DNA of 64,000 nt from Pipra filicauda. Lineage: Eukaryota > Chordata > Aves > Passeriformes > Pipridae. Location of the stretch: positions 593,657 through 657,656 of the forward strand of contig NW_024104526.1 of NCBI RefSeq assembly GCF_003945595.2, in the 5' to 3' direction. Positions 34,102 through 46,852 of the stretch are shown here, in pieces. Each line of letters begins with the position of its first letter. Positions within the stretch are counted from its first letter, which is position 1. A program made the translations under genes and the position numbers. The notes under the pieces were generated by a model. The model searched no databases, had not been told where the DNA came from, and saw nothing but the letters and a program-made list of their open reading frames with translations.

Positions 34102-37100
34102 TTAAGTCTTGTTGAAATGTGTGTTGTTCCTGTATGTCCAATTTGTCATTTTGTGCTGAGCTTTGACACTCTCTGTGCATTCTGCAGAGCTGCTGTTCAC
34201 TTTGAAGTTTGGGCAGAGGGCTTGCAGGAGGGTGTCTTCTCCTGCCTAGTGTTTCTGATGGTAGAGGCAGGATCCTGGGCAGGAATACAGGAACACAATG
34301 GATGCTTATGGGCCTCTTGCTTTGGCATGGTCAGATAAGGGAAAATCAGAAACGAGATTTATTGCTGCAACTGCTTTGCATTTTGTAAAATAGTTATAAG
34401 AAGGTAGATAAATTGTCCTTCCTGGGAATTGCAGAGTTGTATGAGCAGAAGGTGGTGAATGAGCACCCTAAACCCGTTGCTGTGGTGTTGGAGTGACGTC
34501 TCAGGAGATGATCCGGCTTCCCATCCCAGGAACTCCCCAGCCACAGCTCTGGCAAAGCCGCCGCCCTCTGCGTCATTGAGACCTTGTCTATGAAGCTGTC
34601 AGGAATGGCTTCCCCAGGGAGAAACATCCTGGGAGCTGGCTGCTCCTGCATCACCAGTAGTGAACACACTAAGTCATCTCGGTGGCAAGCATGAAAAAGC
34701 CCTGCAAGGTCTGAGTGACAAACACGTGTCAGCGGGTGGCTGCTGCCAGAGCTGTCTGTGACAGCCTCGTGCTGGGGTGGGAGGGAAGGCAGGGAAATAA
34801 ATAGTCCAGGTCAGCAAAGCTGATGAGGGCAAACTGTGTCTCACGGTCACCGATCAGATTGCTGGAGCTCCGCCTCCAAAATGTTGTATCTTCAGTTTAT
34901 TATGTTTGCTAGTATTTTTATTACATGACTTAATTTACATTTATTTAATCCAATGTTTTAGTTTTAAAGCAGTTGGCAGATAAGAAGTCTTGTGTTTTCC
35001 TTGTAGCTAGCCTGGACTTCTCCCAAACAGGGGCCAGTCCAGATTTCTGTGTCTGATGCTGGACTTAGGGAGTGGTGATTCATTGCAAATATGTCTTGGA
35101 TGGTTTTTCAAGCTCTAGTTTATGCATGAAGATGTGAAAGCAGGTGATCACAGAAGGGGAAGATGCTTCCTGTGGGGATGAGGAGCAGGGCGGCCCCATA
35201 GAAGTTGTGTGGGTATCATCAGGAAGGAGGAGCAAAATTACTTGGCTGTAAAATTTGGTTGAAAGTCTGACTTTCTCCTGAGCTGGGAAAGCCGGGCCGA
35301 GGGCAACTGCCCTCCTTGGACAAGTGCTTCTCTCCAGCGTGAGGGGAATTCATCCTCTCTGTCATCAGCTTAGAGCCCAACTGGAAATGCCTTTCACTGT
35401 GATTAGCTCAGCTCTGCTTATACTCTTTAACACTTCATTGTGATGCCTTTTATTGGTATTTTCCACCCCGTGACAGATAAAAGCTGCGTTAACCACACAT
35501 CAGTCCAGGCTGAAACTCTTCATGTGGGCAACCCCCAAAGAGGAAAGGGGTAGTCAGGAGCAAGAGCCTTGATGGTTGTTCAAGGGTGCTTAAAAGAGCC
35601 TATCAAGGATGGCTAAAAGGGCAACATTTGCCCATTCTTTTAAGCTATTAATTCTTTTAAGCTAATTAATTTAAGCTAAATTGCCATAGCTTTCTCTGGG
35701 CAGAGTTTAGCAGGATATTTCATACACAATATAAATTTCCTGAGCATTTGTTGATGTTGGTTTATTCTTTGCACAGTACAGCGGATGTTCAGAAATCAAC
35801 TTCAGGTTTTCTTCCCTGTGTTTTCTGATTACAGACTGCAGCATGTAATCACAATGTGTACATGTAAGGCAGCTCAATTAACAATACAGACTGAAACAGC
35901 ACCAAAGGAAGCTCCGTGTACTGAATAAATCTGATTTAATTTGCTCATTGACCTGACAGACCATAGCATGTCCTTGGAGCCGTTTCCAGCTAGTGTGTTA
36001 CTCCAGGTAGAGTTAGTGAGCACCGTGTTCACTGACAAAACCATGGAGTAATCATTTTAACTGAGATCATAACTTCCACACAAAAATACAGATTGGGATA
36101 AAATTAAAGTCACCAGAACTGCCCACCTTGGTCGGGTGAATGGCTGAAGAACAGAATGTGTGAGAGATGTGCTACCTTGATATAAGACTGACTATCTCTG
36201 CCAATATGCACATAAAATTCACTGATTGCAGAGAATACGCTTTTAAAATACTTTTTTAAAGGTTGAAATACGCTTTTTATAATGGTTTTATCAAAAGCAA
36301 TATAAAGTGTCAAACTCATTCCAGTTGCAATTCATTGACTTCAGTGCCGTGGCAATGAAAATGAATTTGGCCTGTCAGAGGAGAATGTGTTGTCAGATGC
36401 TCAAGTGTTGTCATCTTCAATTTACACTTTTCTTTCACCCTGTGTCTCTAGTTCTCTAGCATTGTTAGGACTTTCATATATCCAGATCATTCTCTGACTA
36501 TATTTGCTGACATTTTTTTTTAGCTTTCTCATAAGTAGTTTCCATAGCTACAAACTTCGTGTTCACAGAGGGGGAAAAAAAATTTTAAAGGTTTCTGATC
36601 ATTATTGTATTAAACATTTTTTATATTTCTTCTTCTTTTCATTTTCATAGCGTCACACTACAGCCCAGTTTAATGAAAATGCTGCACAACTGAATAGACT
36701 GTTATTTTAAAAGCAAAGTAGGTGCTGAGCTGAATCTTTGAAAAGCAGAAGACCAGCATCACTAAGCCCCTGATGTAGAATAAATGTTGCAGATGTAGAA
36801 CTGATATTGATAAGGTTTATAGATGGCAACTGGCAGTCGAGTTTTTGACTTCTGCACCTAAATAAAACCTGACATTAACAGTGTTCCGCTGGCTTTTGGT
36901 AAAGAAAGCTAATTTTTAATCTCTTTTTCTGCTGTTTGTAGTGTTTTGTTAAAGATGAAATGTTACTTCTGGGGGTGGGATTCATGGGTGTTGTTTTTTC
37001 AGTATTTAGTCTGACCTCTCCAGCAGAGAGGTGCTGAGCAGGGCTGAGCTCAGCCTTAGGAGGGGTTTGAACAGAGGTGTTTGGCAGAGCGGGACCCTCT

Positions 37101-40100
37101 GTGCCAAAGCAGCTTTGTTTAGGGAAACGAGAGGTTTCAGAGTGCCCGTGCCTGGCCTGGCCAGTGTCCGGGGGCCTTGCCTTCTGCACTCCCAATCCAA
37201 TTAGCCGCTTCAGAGCAGATGGAGAGGATTAGTGCCCGGCTCTCCTTCCCCCGCCCTCTCCCCCAGTGCAGAGCGTGTCGGGGCCAACAATCGGCTTAAT
37301 CGAGTGTCCCATGGCCCAGCAGAACACGGCCCTGGCCCTGCCCAGGCAGGGCCACCCTCTGCCCCTTGAGGGCGGAAAGCTTCCAGCTGCAGGGCTGGCA
37401 CAGTTCATTCTCCAGCATGATGGCTTCACGTCTTGGGTAGTTTGGAAGCCCTTGACCTACCCTGATTTGCCAGGCATAAATTCCTTTTTTTTTGTTTGCA
37501 GAGAGTGTCTGCACCGTGACCACTAGATTCATGAGCAACGTGTTCCACCTTTGAACAGCCAGTGCTGGTGCTGCCAGTGGTGGAGGCTTGTGTTCCCATC
37601 CCTCCTGTGGCATTCCCTCTCATTCCCTCCTGGGAGCACCCCAGGCCTTGGGGTGCACTTCAACCAACAAATGTTGGGTGGCCAAGGGCAATGACCTCTT
37701 GCCTTGTCTTATAAATGAAAGCAGAGGCAGGCAAGGAGGGGCTGAGAGAAGAGTGACAGTACAGTGCTGTTCCTGCAGCTCCCAAAAGCATCTTACAGAT
37801 CCTGGGAAGAGGGTGGTTTAGGCTCTGTAATCTGAGAGACAAGCAGGTTGTGATCATAAGAAGGAAACCAGCAGGGCTCACTGAACGGTTGGAGCTGGTG
37901 GAGGTCCTTGGTAAACGCTGGTATGAACAGCCAAGATGGCATTCTCATGTTTTATTTATTTATGCAAATATGTATACACATGAAAACGGGGAGAAAAACT
38001 CTTAAAAATATAATCAGTGTCTCAGTCATTATCCATTTGGATCAGTGCTTCTTCAGCCTTCATTTTTTGCCAGAAGTGACTTGTTTTGGTTATCGAGCAA
38101 TTTATTATTTCCTAGCTTGTCACACTGGCTTGGCAAGCAAATAAGCAGACGAGACTTTGCTTAGACAGCAAACACAGTGATAAGAAATAATTTAGGGTAT
38201 GCTTTTTGTGAAAAGAGTCAGAAAAAGCGGATCAGAACTGAGGTCTCGTTGAAATATTTGGCATGCACTTTCCAGATGTTGCAGTGGCATCTCCAGGGGC
38301 GTTACCTCCGTGCCTGGGAGCACTGGGAGCACTGGGAGTCAGAGGGTGGTGGGATGCAAGAACCTGGTGGTGCCTCCCTGCCTTCCTTGCTGGTCTTCTT
38401 AACCTTAACGCTTTTCCTGACGCTTGTTCTAACACTGCAAATCCCTGAGCAGTTTCAAGCTGCCTCCCACACACTCCCTTAGTGACCCTGTAGATTATCA
38501 GCCTTTTCTTATGATGGCCCAGTCTCTTAATGGAGTCTCTCACTGTTACCCACTGAGTGGAAAAAAAAAAAAAAAACAGAAATGGAGATGTCACACACAG
38601 TCATTTGTTGTATTCTCTGCCTTCCTTTCAATGCTTTGTTAGAAAGGTTTAAATGAATGTTCAAAAAGTACAGTGGTTCATGCAAGTGCATGTATTTTGC
38701 TTTGTTGATGAAAGGAAACTTGATTAATGTTATGAAAGATAAAAGAGAGTATTCACTGTGGACAGCAGAGAGCTTGTCAGTATCTAGACTGTCCTGTTGG
38801 GACCCTGAAGTAATCAGGAATGCTGAAATGCAGCTTTAGTTATCCCACCTGGCCAGCAATTCCTATTGATCTTTCCTATTGAGCTTTTTCTGTCTTTGAA
38901 TTCATGTTGAGTGGACCTGCACGAGAGTGGGAGTTATCTTAGCAGCTGAAACATTTGGCTTAAGAATCTTAAATTTCCATTTCGTTCTTGTCTGCAGCAT
39001 TTGTGGTTCTGTTTCATCCACAGTCAGGGCTAAAAGGTCCAGAAACCAGAATTACTAATAACTGATGACACCAATGCAATGCTGAGCAACCTGTCATGCT
39101 CTGCATTGAAATTTTTCCCCTTAGGGTTCATATTTATTCAGCAGGGAAGGTTTTCTCTGGATTTCTCATTCCAGAGGGAACTGTACTCTGGCCAGAGGGT
39201 GAGCTGACTTATCTCCCTGGTGTAGGATAAGCAAGATGCAGAGATATATATCGTGGACCAGCAGCCCCATAGTGAGGCTCATCAGCTCTTTTTCACATCA
39301 GTTTTCTGTTTCTGAAGCTTCCATGAGAAAGGCCAAAAAAACCCTTAATATTTCTGATTTTTGTAGAATATTTTTCTGGACAGGCAGCTTCCAAAATAGG
39401 AAGCAGTGAGTGAAGTTTTGCTTCCACCCGAGAAATGGTGATTTTGTCATTGATTTCAATAGAAGGATTTTACCTTCTCCTGCAAAAGGAACCAGATCTA
39501 CATCACTGATTGTTATTGCATTTCTTAAAATTAGATCTACAAATCCAACAGTTTCTTTAAGGAAGAGGAACTGCACATTTCATGCATTGAATGCCTGTGC
39601 ATTATTAAAAATAATAGGATAGATTTATCAAACGGGTAATGAGTAGGTTCCTTTCTCTGTTTTTCAGTGTTTTAATGAGTAGAGGAAATGTTTGCTATTT
39701 GTTTGCTTTCAGGTTTTACCAAGGAACTCTGGAGATAATTGTCAAATTTCCAAGTGTGTATCAATATTTCATGAAGCTGTTTTTCCTCTGTACACTCACG
39801 AGTTGGGTCATTAGCACTGGGATTGTTATTAACAGGCTGAAGCAAGGCAGGAAAGGAAATTCCGCCAAACACTTGAAAGTTTGAAAATTTCTGAAACAAA
39901 ATTCTAGTAGAGGGCTTACAGGTAGAATAAATATCAGTGATGTTGCTCATTTTCAGATGTTACATTTTAAATATGTGGGAGGATGTTTCTGTGGTTTATG
40001 GGCCTGATCTGGACAACACCAAGGCTTATCTCTGTTTTGTGTGTGTGTTTGGATTCAAGCCCAGCACTTACCACAAATTGGGGTGTACCTTACAGAGATA

Positions 40101-41343
40101 GAATATCCATCCACGTCATCCTTTGGAAGAAAAACAAATTCCACCTTTCCTACTACCAGCAAATTAAATTGTGTTAAATTATTAAAGCTCAAATTGCTTT
40201 TAGATATGGTACCAATCAGCACTGGATGTTGGCTATGTAGTTTCCTGTTGACTGTTCAGTTTTGGGTAATTTTTGCATGGTCTTTGAGATGCAGCAGTGG
40301 TTGTATGTTAAAAACTATCATTCTGCTTTGGACATTTGCCATTTGAAAGAGTTTAAGTTGTGCATACAGTTGAATGTTTCTTTTTTCCTAATTTCTGATA
40401 TTTTTACATGAAATCATCATATTCCTGTTCTCATTCTGATTAGGCAACTTACTGCATTTTTGGTTTACTCAGCCTAAAACTGCAGTGTGTCGGACTGGCT
40501 TCTGCTCCTACTCATGATCTAGTCTGAAAAATAACTCAGACAATTAAAATTATTCATGGGTATGGACCCACTGTGCTCTGCTGTAGAGAGGGTGCAAAAT
40601 TAATTGATAAATTATTGTGGCTTTTTGACCATTCTAAGTGGCTGGGTTGCCATAAATGCTTCACCAGGCACAGCTGAGTGGTAGCTGGGAAAGAGCAGAA
40701 GGTGAGACCTGAAACTTGATTGAATGACACCAAGTCTGGAGCATTAGTGTGGAAATCCAAAAGTGTCCAGAGAGCTGTAAGGTGGCTGTTCCACCACAAA
40801 AGCATGAATAGAGGGCAGGGACCAGTGACTCTTCCCTGGAGAAGGAAAGATGGAGTCCTGTGGGAAGGGCAGAGCTGGCTGTTTTGCAGAAGGGTTTGAA
40901 GAAGATCTCAGAAATAGCTGAATATGTCAGAACTGGCCTGTCTATCTGTATTTTGGGATAATTTTAGGATTAGTGACACTATGGGCTACCATAAAGCAAA
41001 GGAGGTCACTTGTGAGAGCTAATGGCACTGAGAATCATAGCAGCAGTTGAGGAGGAGAAAGAGAAATGGGAATCATGTAATATTGACACAACAGGAGTGT
41101 GTGGGGATAGTGAATCTAGTCATGGCTCTATATGACAGAGTTCCAGACTGTAAACAGAGATATTTGTCAGAGGGGAGGTAGTGCTCGGGGTGAAAAATGG
41201 GTGCTTTGCTAAGTAAAAATCACTTTGTGATACTTGATTTGCAACTGTTAGAGGTTTGTGAGAGAAATCCAGAGCAGATCCATTTGAAAGCTTTGACCTT
41301 CTGAGGTGACACATGGATAAGAGGAGGTCTGGGAGGTGGGTAG

Positions 41344-41459
41344 TAGAATCATAGAATCATTAAGGTTGGGAAAGACCTCGAAGATCAGCAATCCAACCAT
41401 TAACCTGGCACAGCCGGGTCCACCACTAAACCATGTATGTCCCCAAGCACCATATCTAC
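41344..41459 (-). repeat. CR1-related fragment, minus strand
   Basis: It begins AGAATCATAGAATCATTAAG and continues with GGTTGGGAAAGACCTCGAAG, ACTAAACCATGTATGTCCCC and AAGCACCATATCTAC. This is a CR1 subfamily with a different 3' tail from the common copies in the window. Confidence 0.85.
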
Positions 41460-44400
41460 TAATTGTACTGAACTAGTAAATATGGCTTGTAACTTGTGCT
41501 TAGCTCTGAAACTGAGTTTTTCTCTCTTGGTAGTTGTTTCGTGGTAGTGGATGAGCTTTGTCCTGGGAAATGTGATGGGAAGTCCCATCCTACCACAGTC
41601 TCCATCTCTGGTACAGCAGTGGGACTGTTTGAGCAGAGGCTGGGTGGTGCATAGCCACGGTGTTTTGTCCTTAGTAGTGGTGGCACTGGAGAGAGGAGTG
41701 GTGCTGAGAACAACAGACCTGGCCATTTGTACCCATCCACGTGCTCTCGTGTGCAGCTGGCAGGAGGGCACAGGAAGGGAGAGGGGTTTGATCAGCAGAG
41801 AGGGAGACTGGCCTTTCCCAGTCGAGGAGAAGGCAAGTGGTCACAGGGACATACAGAAAGCAGATCTCACATTGGCTCCTACAAGGCTCAGCGCTCAAGA
41901 GGTTTTGCACTGTGCAGATTCACGCTGTGCAAGCAGTTTTTGGTAAGGGAAGTTGCAGAGCACTTGGTGAGAGCCAAAGGAGATGCTCCACCATTCTCCC
42001 AGGGGGGACAACAAGCTGCTTTTGCTCCAGGAAGGAAGAGGTGTTAGATGCCAGTAAGGAAGAGTGCTGCTGCTCTAACTTCCTTCTGCAAAGAAGCCTC
42101 TCCCTCTCCTCCAAGAACCCTCAGGCTCCAGAGCTGCAGCTGGACTCAAGAAGAGTTTGCAATGGAGTTGCCACCCAGCTTTTGGTAGTTTTATGGTTTG
42201 GTCGTGGATTCCCTGCACCAGGTGCTTCCCTCTGATGCCCCCTGTAATGGGAAGAATCTGTACTCTGGACAGTTTGCTGGGAAATCTCCAATTTCCTTTA
42301 CTCCCGCTCTGGGATATTATTAGGCACATGAGTTAATATGCCTCTTACCTATTTGTTTTTTTAATCTGTTCATAAGGCACTTAGAGCAAAACAGTACTTT
42401 GGAGAAGAAACATATACTAAGAGATGCTGGATGGCCCAGGCAGCAGCCAGGCTGCACGCACCACTGGGTGTAGGCAAGGCTGGAAACTGCCCCATAGAGT
42501 CAAAGGGAGCAGCTTTCTTCCAGTGCAAACACATCTGGAGAAGTGGGAGAGGAAAGAAGAAGGTAGGAGAGCAGAAGAAAGGGGAAAATACTGAAATCAG
42601 CAACAGTAAGCCAACCAAAATATTGCAGGGGACAGAGGGTTCCCTCAAGGTAGCCAGTTTCTAGGAAAGTATTCCATGCTTGGTAAGAACAGTGCTGGTA
42701 GCAGTCACAGAATGTTTGTGTTCCAAGTTTTCTGTGCGTTCCTCCTTTCAAGTTGGCGCAGTTACATGCTTTGTTTGTTTGCCTCTAACTCCTGCCCTTC
42801 ATGGTGTTAGAAATACTCTGACTCGAGTCCATCCAAATTCAGCAGTGTTGGTCAGTGGGTCATGAGCCCTTGGGGTTTGAGCAAAGGTTTCCAATCAGAA
42901 TTTGGCAAAATATCAAGCTGAATTGTGGTTTGTTTGTTTTGTTTTTTTTTAAAAACAAAGCTCTATTCCACGACTTCACTATAATTTTCTCATAAACACT
43001 GTGTAACCTGTGCTTTGCTGCTTTGTATCAAGCCACATGGAGCTCCTGGCTGTCAGTGTAAGGTAATTTTGAAGGTCTCCTGGAGAGATGTCCATATTCT
43101 CCTGTCAAGTTTATAGTGGTCCTTTTCTATCTCCTGCATGGAAGAGGATCTTGAGGGTGTCCTCTGAGATTTTCTTTCCAGAGCCACACTCCGAAAACTC
43201 AACCTTCCTGCCACCACTGCTCTCCAGTCACCTGTCTGCAGCCCACAGCCGTGCTCCTCAGTGTCCCTCACGTCAGACACCTGTGTTTCATTTCGTTCTA
43301 GTTTGAAGCAGGAAACCCAAACCCCAAACTGTGCTCAGTCAGACAGGGAGGCTCCCCCTGCAGCGAGGAGCGTGTGCAGCCCTGGGAGGCCACAGCTTCA
43401 TCTTCAATTACAGTGAGAGCATCTCAAGTGCACCCCTGGAAACAGTCCATGACCCGTGTTTCTGCTTGGCCAGAGTCCTGTGCTTAGGAGAGGCATCAGC
43501 ATGTTGGTTTTCTGCTGCAGCCAGAGTGTTTTGTCCTTTTTCCTTCCCAGTCTCCCCAGACGCTGCTGCTTCCCCGGCAGTGCTGCTTTGGCACTGAACA
43601 TTTGAATTTCCATAGCAGGATGTTCAGTTGTCTCAGCATGACAGGTATTAGCTTCTTTCTGATCACAGGTGTCAGATGCTGGTTGGATTGACAGATTCAC
43701 AGGTGACCAGCCCTGGGAAAAGCTGCAGTTTCTCTACCTGTGCTTTTCTTCGTCTCTGTCCCTGTGGTGGTTTGAGAGATGTGCACACTCTGAGATGTCT
43801 CTTCTTGGAGAATTTGTTGTGCTGAGGATCTGGTCTGCTGTTTAAAAAAGCAACACAGCTTTCCTGGTTAGTATTTTCCATCTCTGAAGACCACCCACCC
43901 ACCACTGCTACTGTGCCAACAGGGATTCTGGAATGCTATTGCAGCTGGGTTGACTGATGCTCTGAGAACATGCCAGTTGTCTCATGGACCATGTGTGGTT
44001 GCAGCCCACAACGTGAAATGCTTAGCTGCAGTAGGGATGTCCAGGGGATAGAGTGACAGCTCATCAAAACTAGACAGCAGTTCTCTATTTGACATCTTGG
44101 GGTCAAAAACTGTCAGTTCCTTATTTTTTACGGTGTCTTAAATCGCCTGGAGAGTGTTTTGAGCCTTGTCAAAATGAATTAATTAAGGCCAAGTCATATT
44201 CACAAGCTTGTGCTGCTCTGATTCAGCAGCAGGACCATGCTTGGTTTTCAGCCTGATAATTACAAGTGGTTTTGGAGGATCTGGGGGGCTGATAGAGCTG
44301 GTTTGTGTTTCCTCCAGAGCTACATGTGCTACAGTTTTTACTTGCTCTTTGCCTTGGCAGTCTCTAGCATTGTTTTCCTCCTCCTTAGGAACACAGCCAA

Positions 44401-45349
44401 TTTTCTAATTAAGGAAACCACTCTGTAGCCATTGTGGCTGTTCATTTAAGTTCTTTGTCCTTAAGTTTCCAGCTCCCCAAAAGATTTGAAGTCAGTCCTT
44501 ACTCCAGCTGGAGGAGGACAGGAGCTTGGGCTCAGGGCAGGCTCTAACTCTGTTAAGAAGCAAGCACTGGGCAGCACATTCACTTCATAAGAGCTTCAAA
44601 TCCACCTCTGGCTATGACAAATACTGCTGAGGTTATTTTTCTATTGGATTCTTATATAAAATGAGAAATAAATATCACTTTGTGCTGGGCTTTACTGCTT
44701 ACTGGGCTTTGAGCCTAAAAGGATTTAAAAGTCATCATGCTCTGAGGGAAAGTCGTAGTGAGAAAGAGGAGATGGGGGGTTGCTCCAGCCAGCTGTTGGG
44801 ATTTGGGAAAAGGCTTGTCCTGACCGATGGAAAGGAGACGGAGAGGCAGCCAGAGCTTGTGCAGCTACGCCCACTGAGATTAAGACCAAATTAGAAACTC
44901 AGCTTGCAGGGGTTTATAATTTCCTTTATATTATGGCATTAATAAACACAAATCTTTATCTTTTAGTCATTATCCTCTCTTGTATCTTTTGTTAATGAGC
45001 ACTGTCCTTAGTTCAGGCTGCGCTTATAACTGGATAGGGAGGAAGGAAACACGTTTGTTATTGTGCCATGCAGAAGTACCTGGGTGTGTGAGGAAAGAAT
45101 ATGGTCACTTCTTAGGGTGTACCAGCTCCTCCTGTCAGCCTGGAGCTGGACAAGAGTCCTGGGGAAAAAGCCATGTTAATGCAGCACAGTTCGGTGCTTT
45201 TGGTATTTCACAGCGAAGCACAATAACATTTTTTCTCGTTTTGTTTCTGAAGTACATAAAATTCAGAACATATGCACCACGTCAGGGATGTTCTTGCAAG
45301 TCAGTCCAGAGAAAATGCTCAGATCAGGCCTGGTCAGTCACCCAGTAGG
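41460..45349 (+). other. CTBP2: CTBP2 intron
   Basis: No exon or known repeat was recognised; open frames around 41550-42330 on both strands are mutually overlapping and featureless. Confidence 0.6.
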
Positions 45350-45605
45350 AACTCTTAAACTGAAAGTCAGTGGGGTTAGATTGGATATAAGGAAGACCCT
45401 AATTACTGTGAGGGTGGTAAGGCCCTGGCATAGGTTGCCCAAAGAAACTGTGGCTGCCCCATCCCTGGAAGTGTCCAAGACCAGTTTGGATGGGTCTTGG
45501 AGCAACCTGGGCTAGTGGAAGGTGTCCCTGCCCGTGGTAGGGGGTTGGAACTGGATGATTTTGAGGTCTCTTCCAACCCAAACCATTCTGTGATTCGATG
45601 ATTCC
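45350..45605 (+). repeat. CR1 LINE fragment, plus strand
   Basis: It covers the block from TCTTAAACTGAAAGTCAGTG through GATTGGATATAAGGAAGACC and CATCCCTGGAAGTGTCCAAG to the terminal ATTCTGTGATTCGATGATTC. The 3' end is complete. Confidence 0.94.
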
Positions 45606-46624
45606 ATTACTCCTGCACAACTTGGCTTCACTGTGGAGAGCCACAGGGGCCTGGTGCTCAGCTAGGGTTGGGCTCTCCATCCCAGTCGATCTGCTTTCCA
45701 TCCTAGATAGATCCCATATGGAAGGGAGCTCTCTACTAGCCAAAATAAAGACACTCAGCAATCTGCCAGAGCCAGTTAAAGCATGTAGTCTGTTACAGGC
45801 AGAAAGAAATACAGTTTGGGGTAGAGAATACAAAATACATTTGCAAGGCATCTGAGCCTGATGCTAAGACATTCTTTCTCTCAACATTGTTGTTGCCAAT
45901 AGCTTCTCTTGTGCTCAGACCAAAACTATTTAGGGTGGAACATTTGCTCCCTACTTTCTAGCAAGCCTGGTCACAGGAATGAAGAATGGATTCTTTTAGT
46001 GGCCGCAGCTGGTTTGAATGATCCCCACACTGAACCCATTGACTCCAGGCACTCCTCATGTGATTCACAAGGAAGTAGCAACTGGTTTTTTGTTTGTGTG
46101 CCCAGCAGGGGCAGAAACAGTGGAGCACTCTCAAGTTGGTTGCTTGAATCCAGGCACATGCCAGGAGGAGTTCCCGTGCACACTGTGTACCTCACGCAGC
46201 AGACGTGGTTCACCAGCTCAGTCCAAAGGCAGGAGTCAAAAAAGGGTGAGATGTTTTGTTGTCATGGGTGTCTGTGCTATATCCTCACCAACACCTCCTG
46301 CAGGGCCCCCAGAGAGCACACCAGCATGGCTGTATTTGGTACAGGTCCATCATGTTCATTCACTGAGAGCTGGAAGACAAGTCCTTCACAAGAGTTGTGA
46401 CCCTTGCATTACATACAAAGCAACACAAAAAGTCACGAAACCCATCCATGTCAGTTGGCAAGACCTCGAATCTGGCACTGAGAGGGATTGGCACCACTCA
46501 ATTTCTGCTTTTTCTGAGAAGCAACAAAATAGCTTGTTTTGGTAAACTCAGGGAATCGTTTCCAGACCCTGTGACAAATCTGCATCTCTTCTTCTAGGGA
46601 TCTCTCTGTTGGCTTTTAAGATGA

Positions 46625-46852
46625 AGGAGAATTGATTTAGATTAGATATCAGGAAGAAACTCTTCCCTGTGAGGGCGACAAGACCCTGGCACAGGTTGCC
46701 CAGAGAAGCTGTGGCTGCCCCATCCCTGGAAGTGTTCAGGGCTGGGTTGAACGAGGTTTGAAGCAATCTGGTTTAGCAGCCTTGACAGGGGGTGGAACTG
46801 GATGGTCTTTGAGGTCTCTTCCAACCCAAACCATTCTAGAATTCTATAATTT
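46625..46852 (+). repeat. CR1 LINE fragment, plus strand
   Basis: It contains TTAGATATCAGGAAGAAACT, GGCACAGGTTGCCCAGAGAA, GGTGGAACTGGATGGTC and CAACCCAAACCATTCTAGA. It lies about 1 kb after the copy at 45350, in the same orientation, but is separately truncated. Confidence 0.94.

Larger units (their letters stand above)
31682..41343 (+). other. CTBP2: Left third of the 29-kb intron after the RIBEYE exon
   Basis: The stretch has no CR1 for almost 10 kb, the longest CR1-poor run in the window. It includes the two candidate elements at 31960 and 33360 and a triplicated TTTTAAGCTAATT-type word at 35635-35682. A poly-A run lies at 38560-38577. Confidence 0.6.

Noticed and set aside
34360..34700. 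Possible exon or old gene fragment near AAGCCGCCGCC
   Set aside because: No splice sites of good quality and no recognisable peptide in any frame.
45399..45851. 150-codon minus-strand open frame
   Set aside because: Its end is the reverse of a CR1 3' region, a part of the LINE that is not coding.
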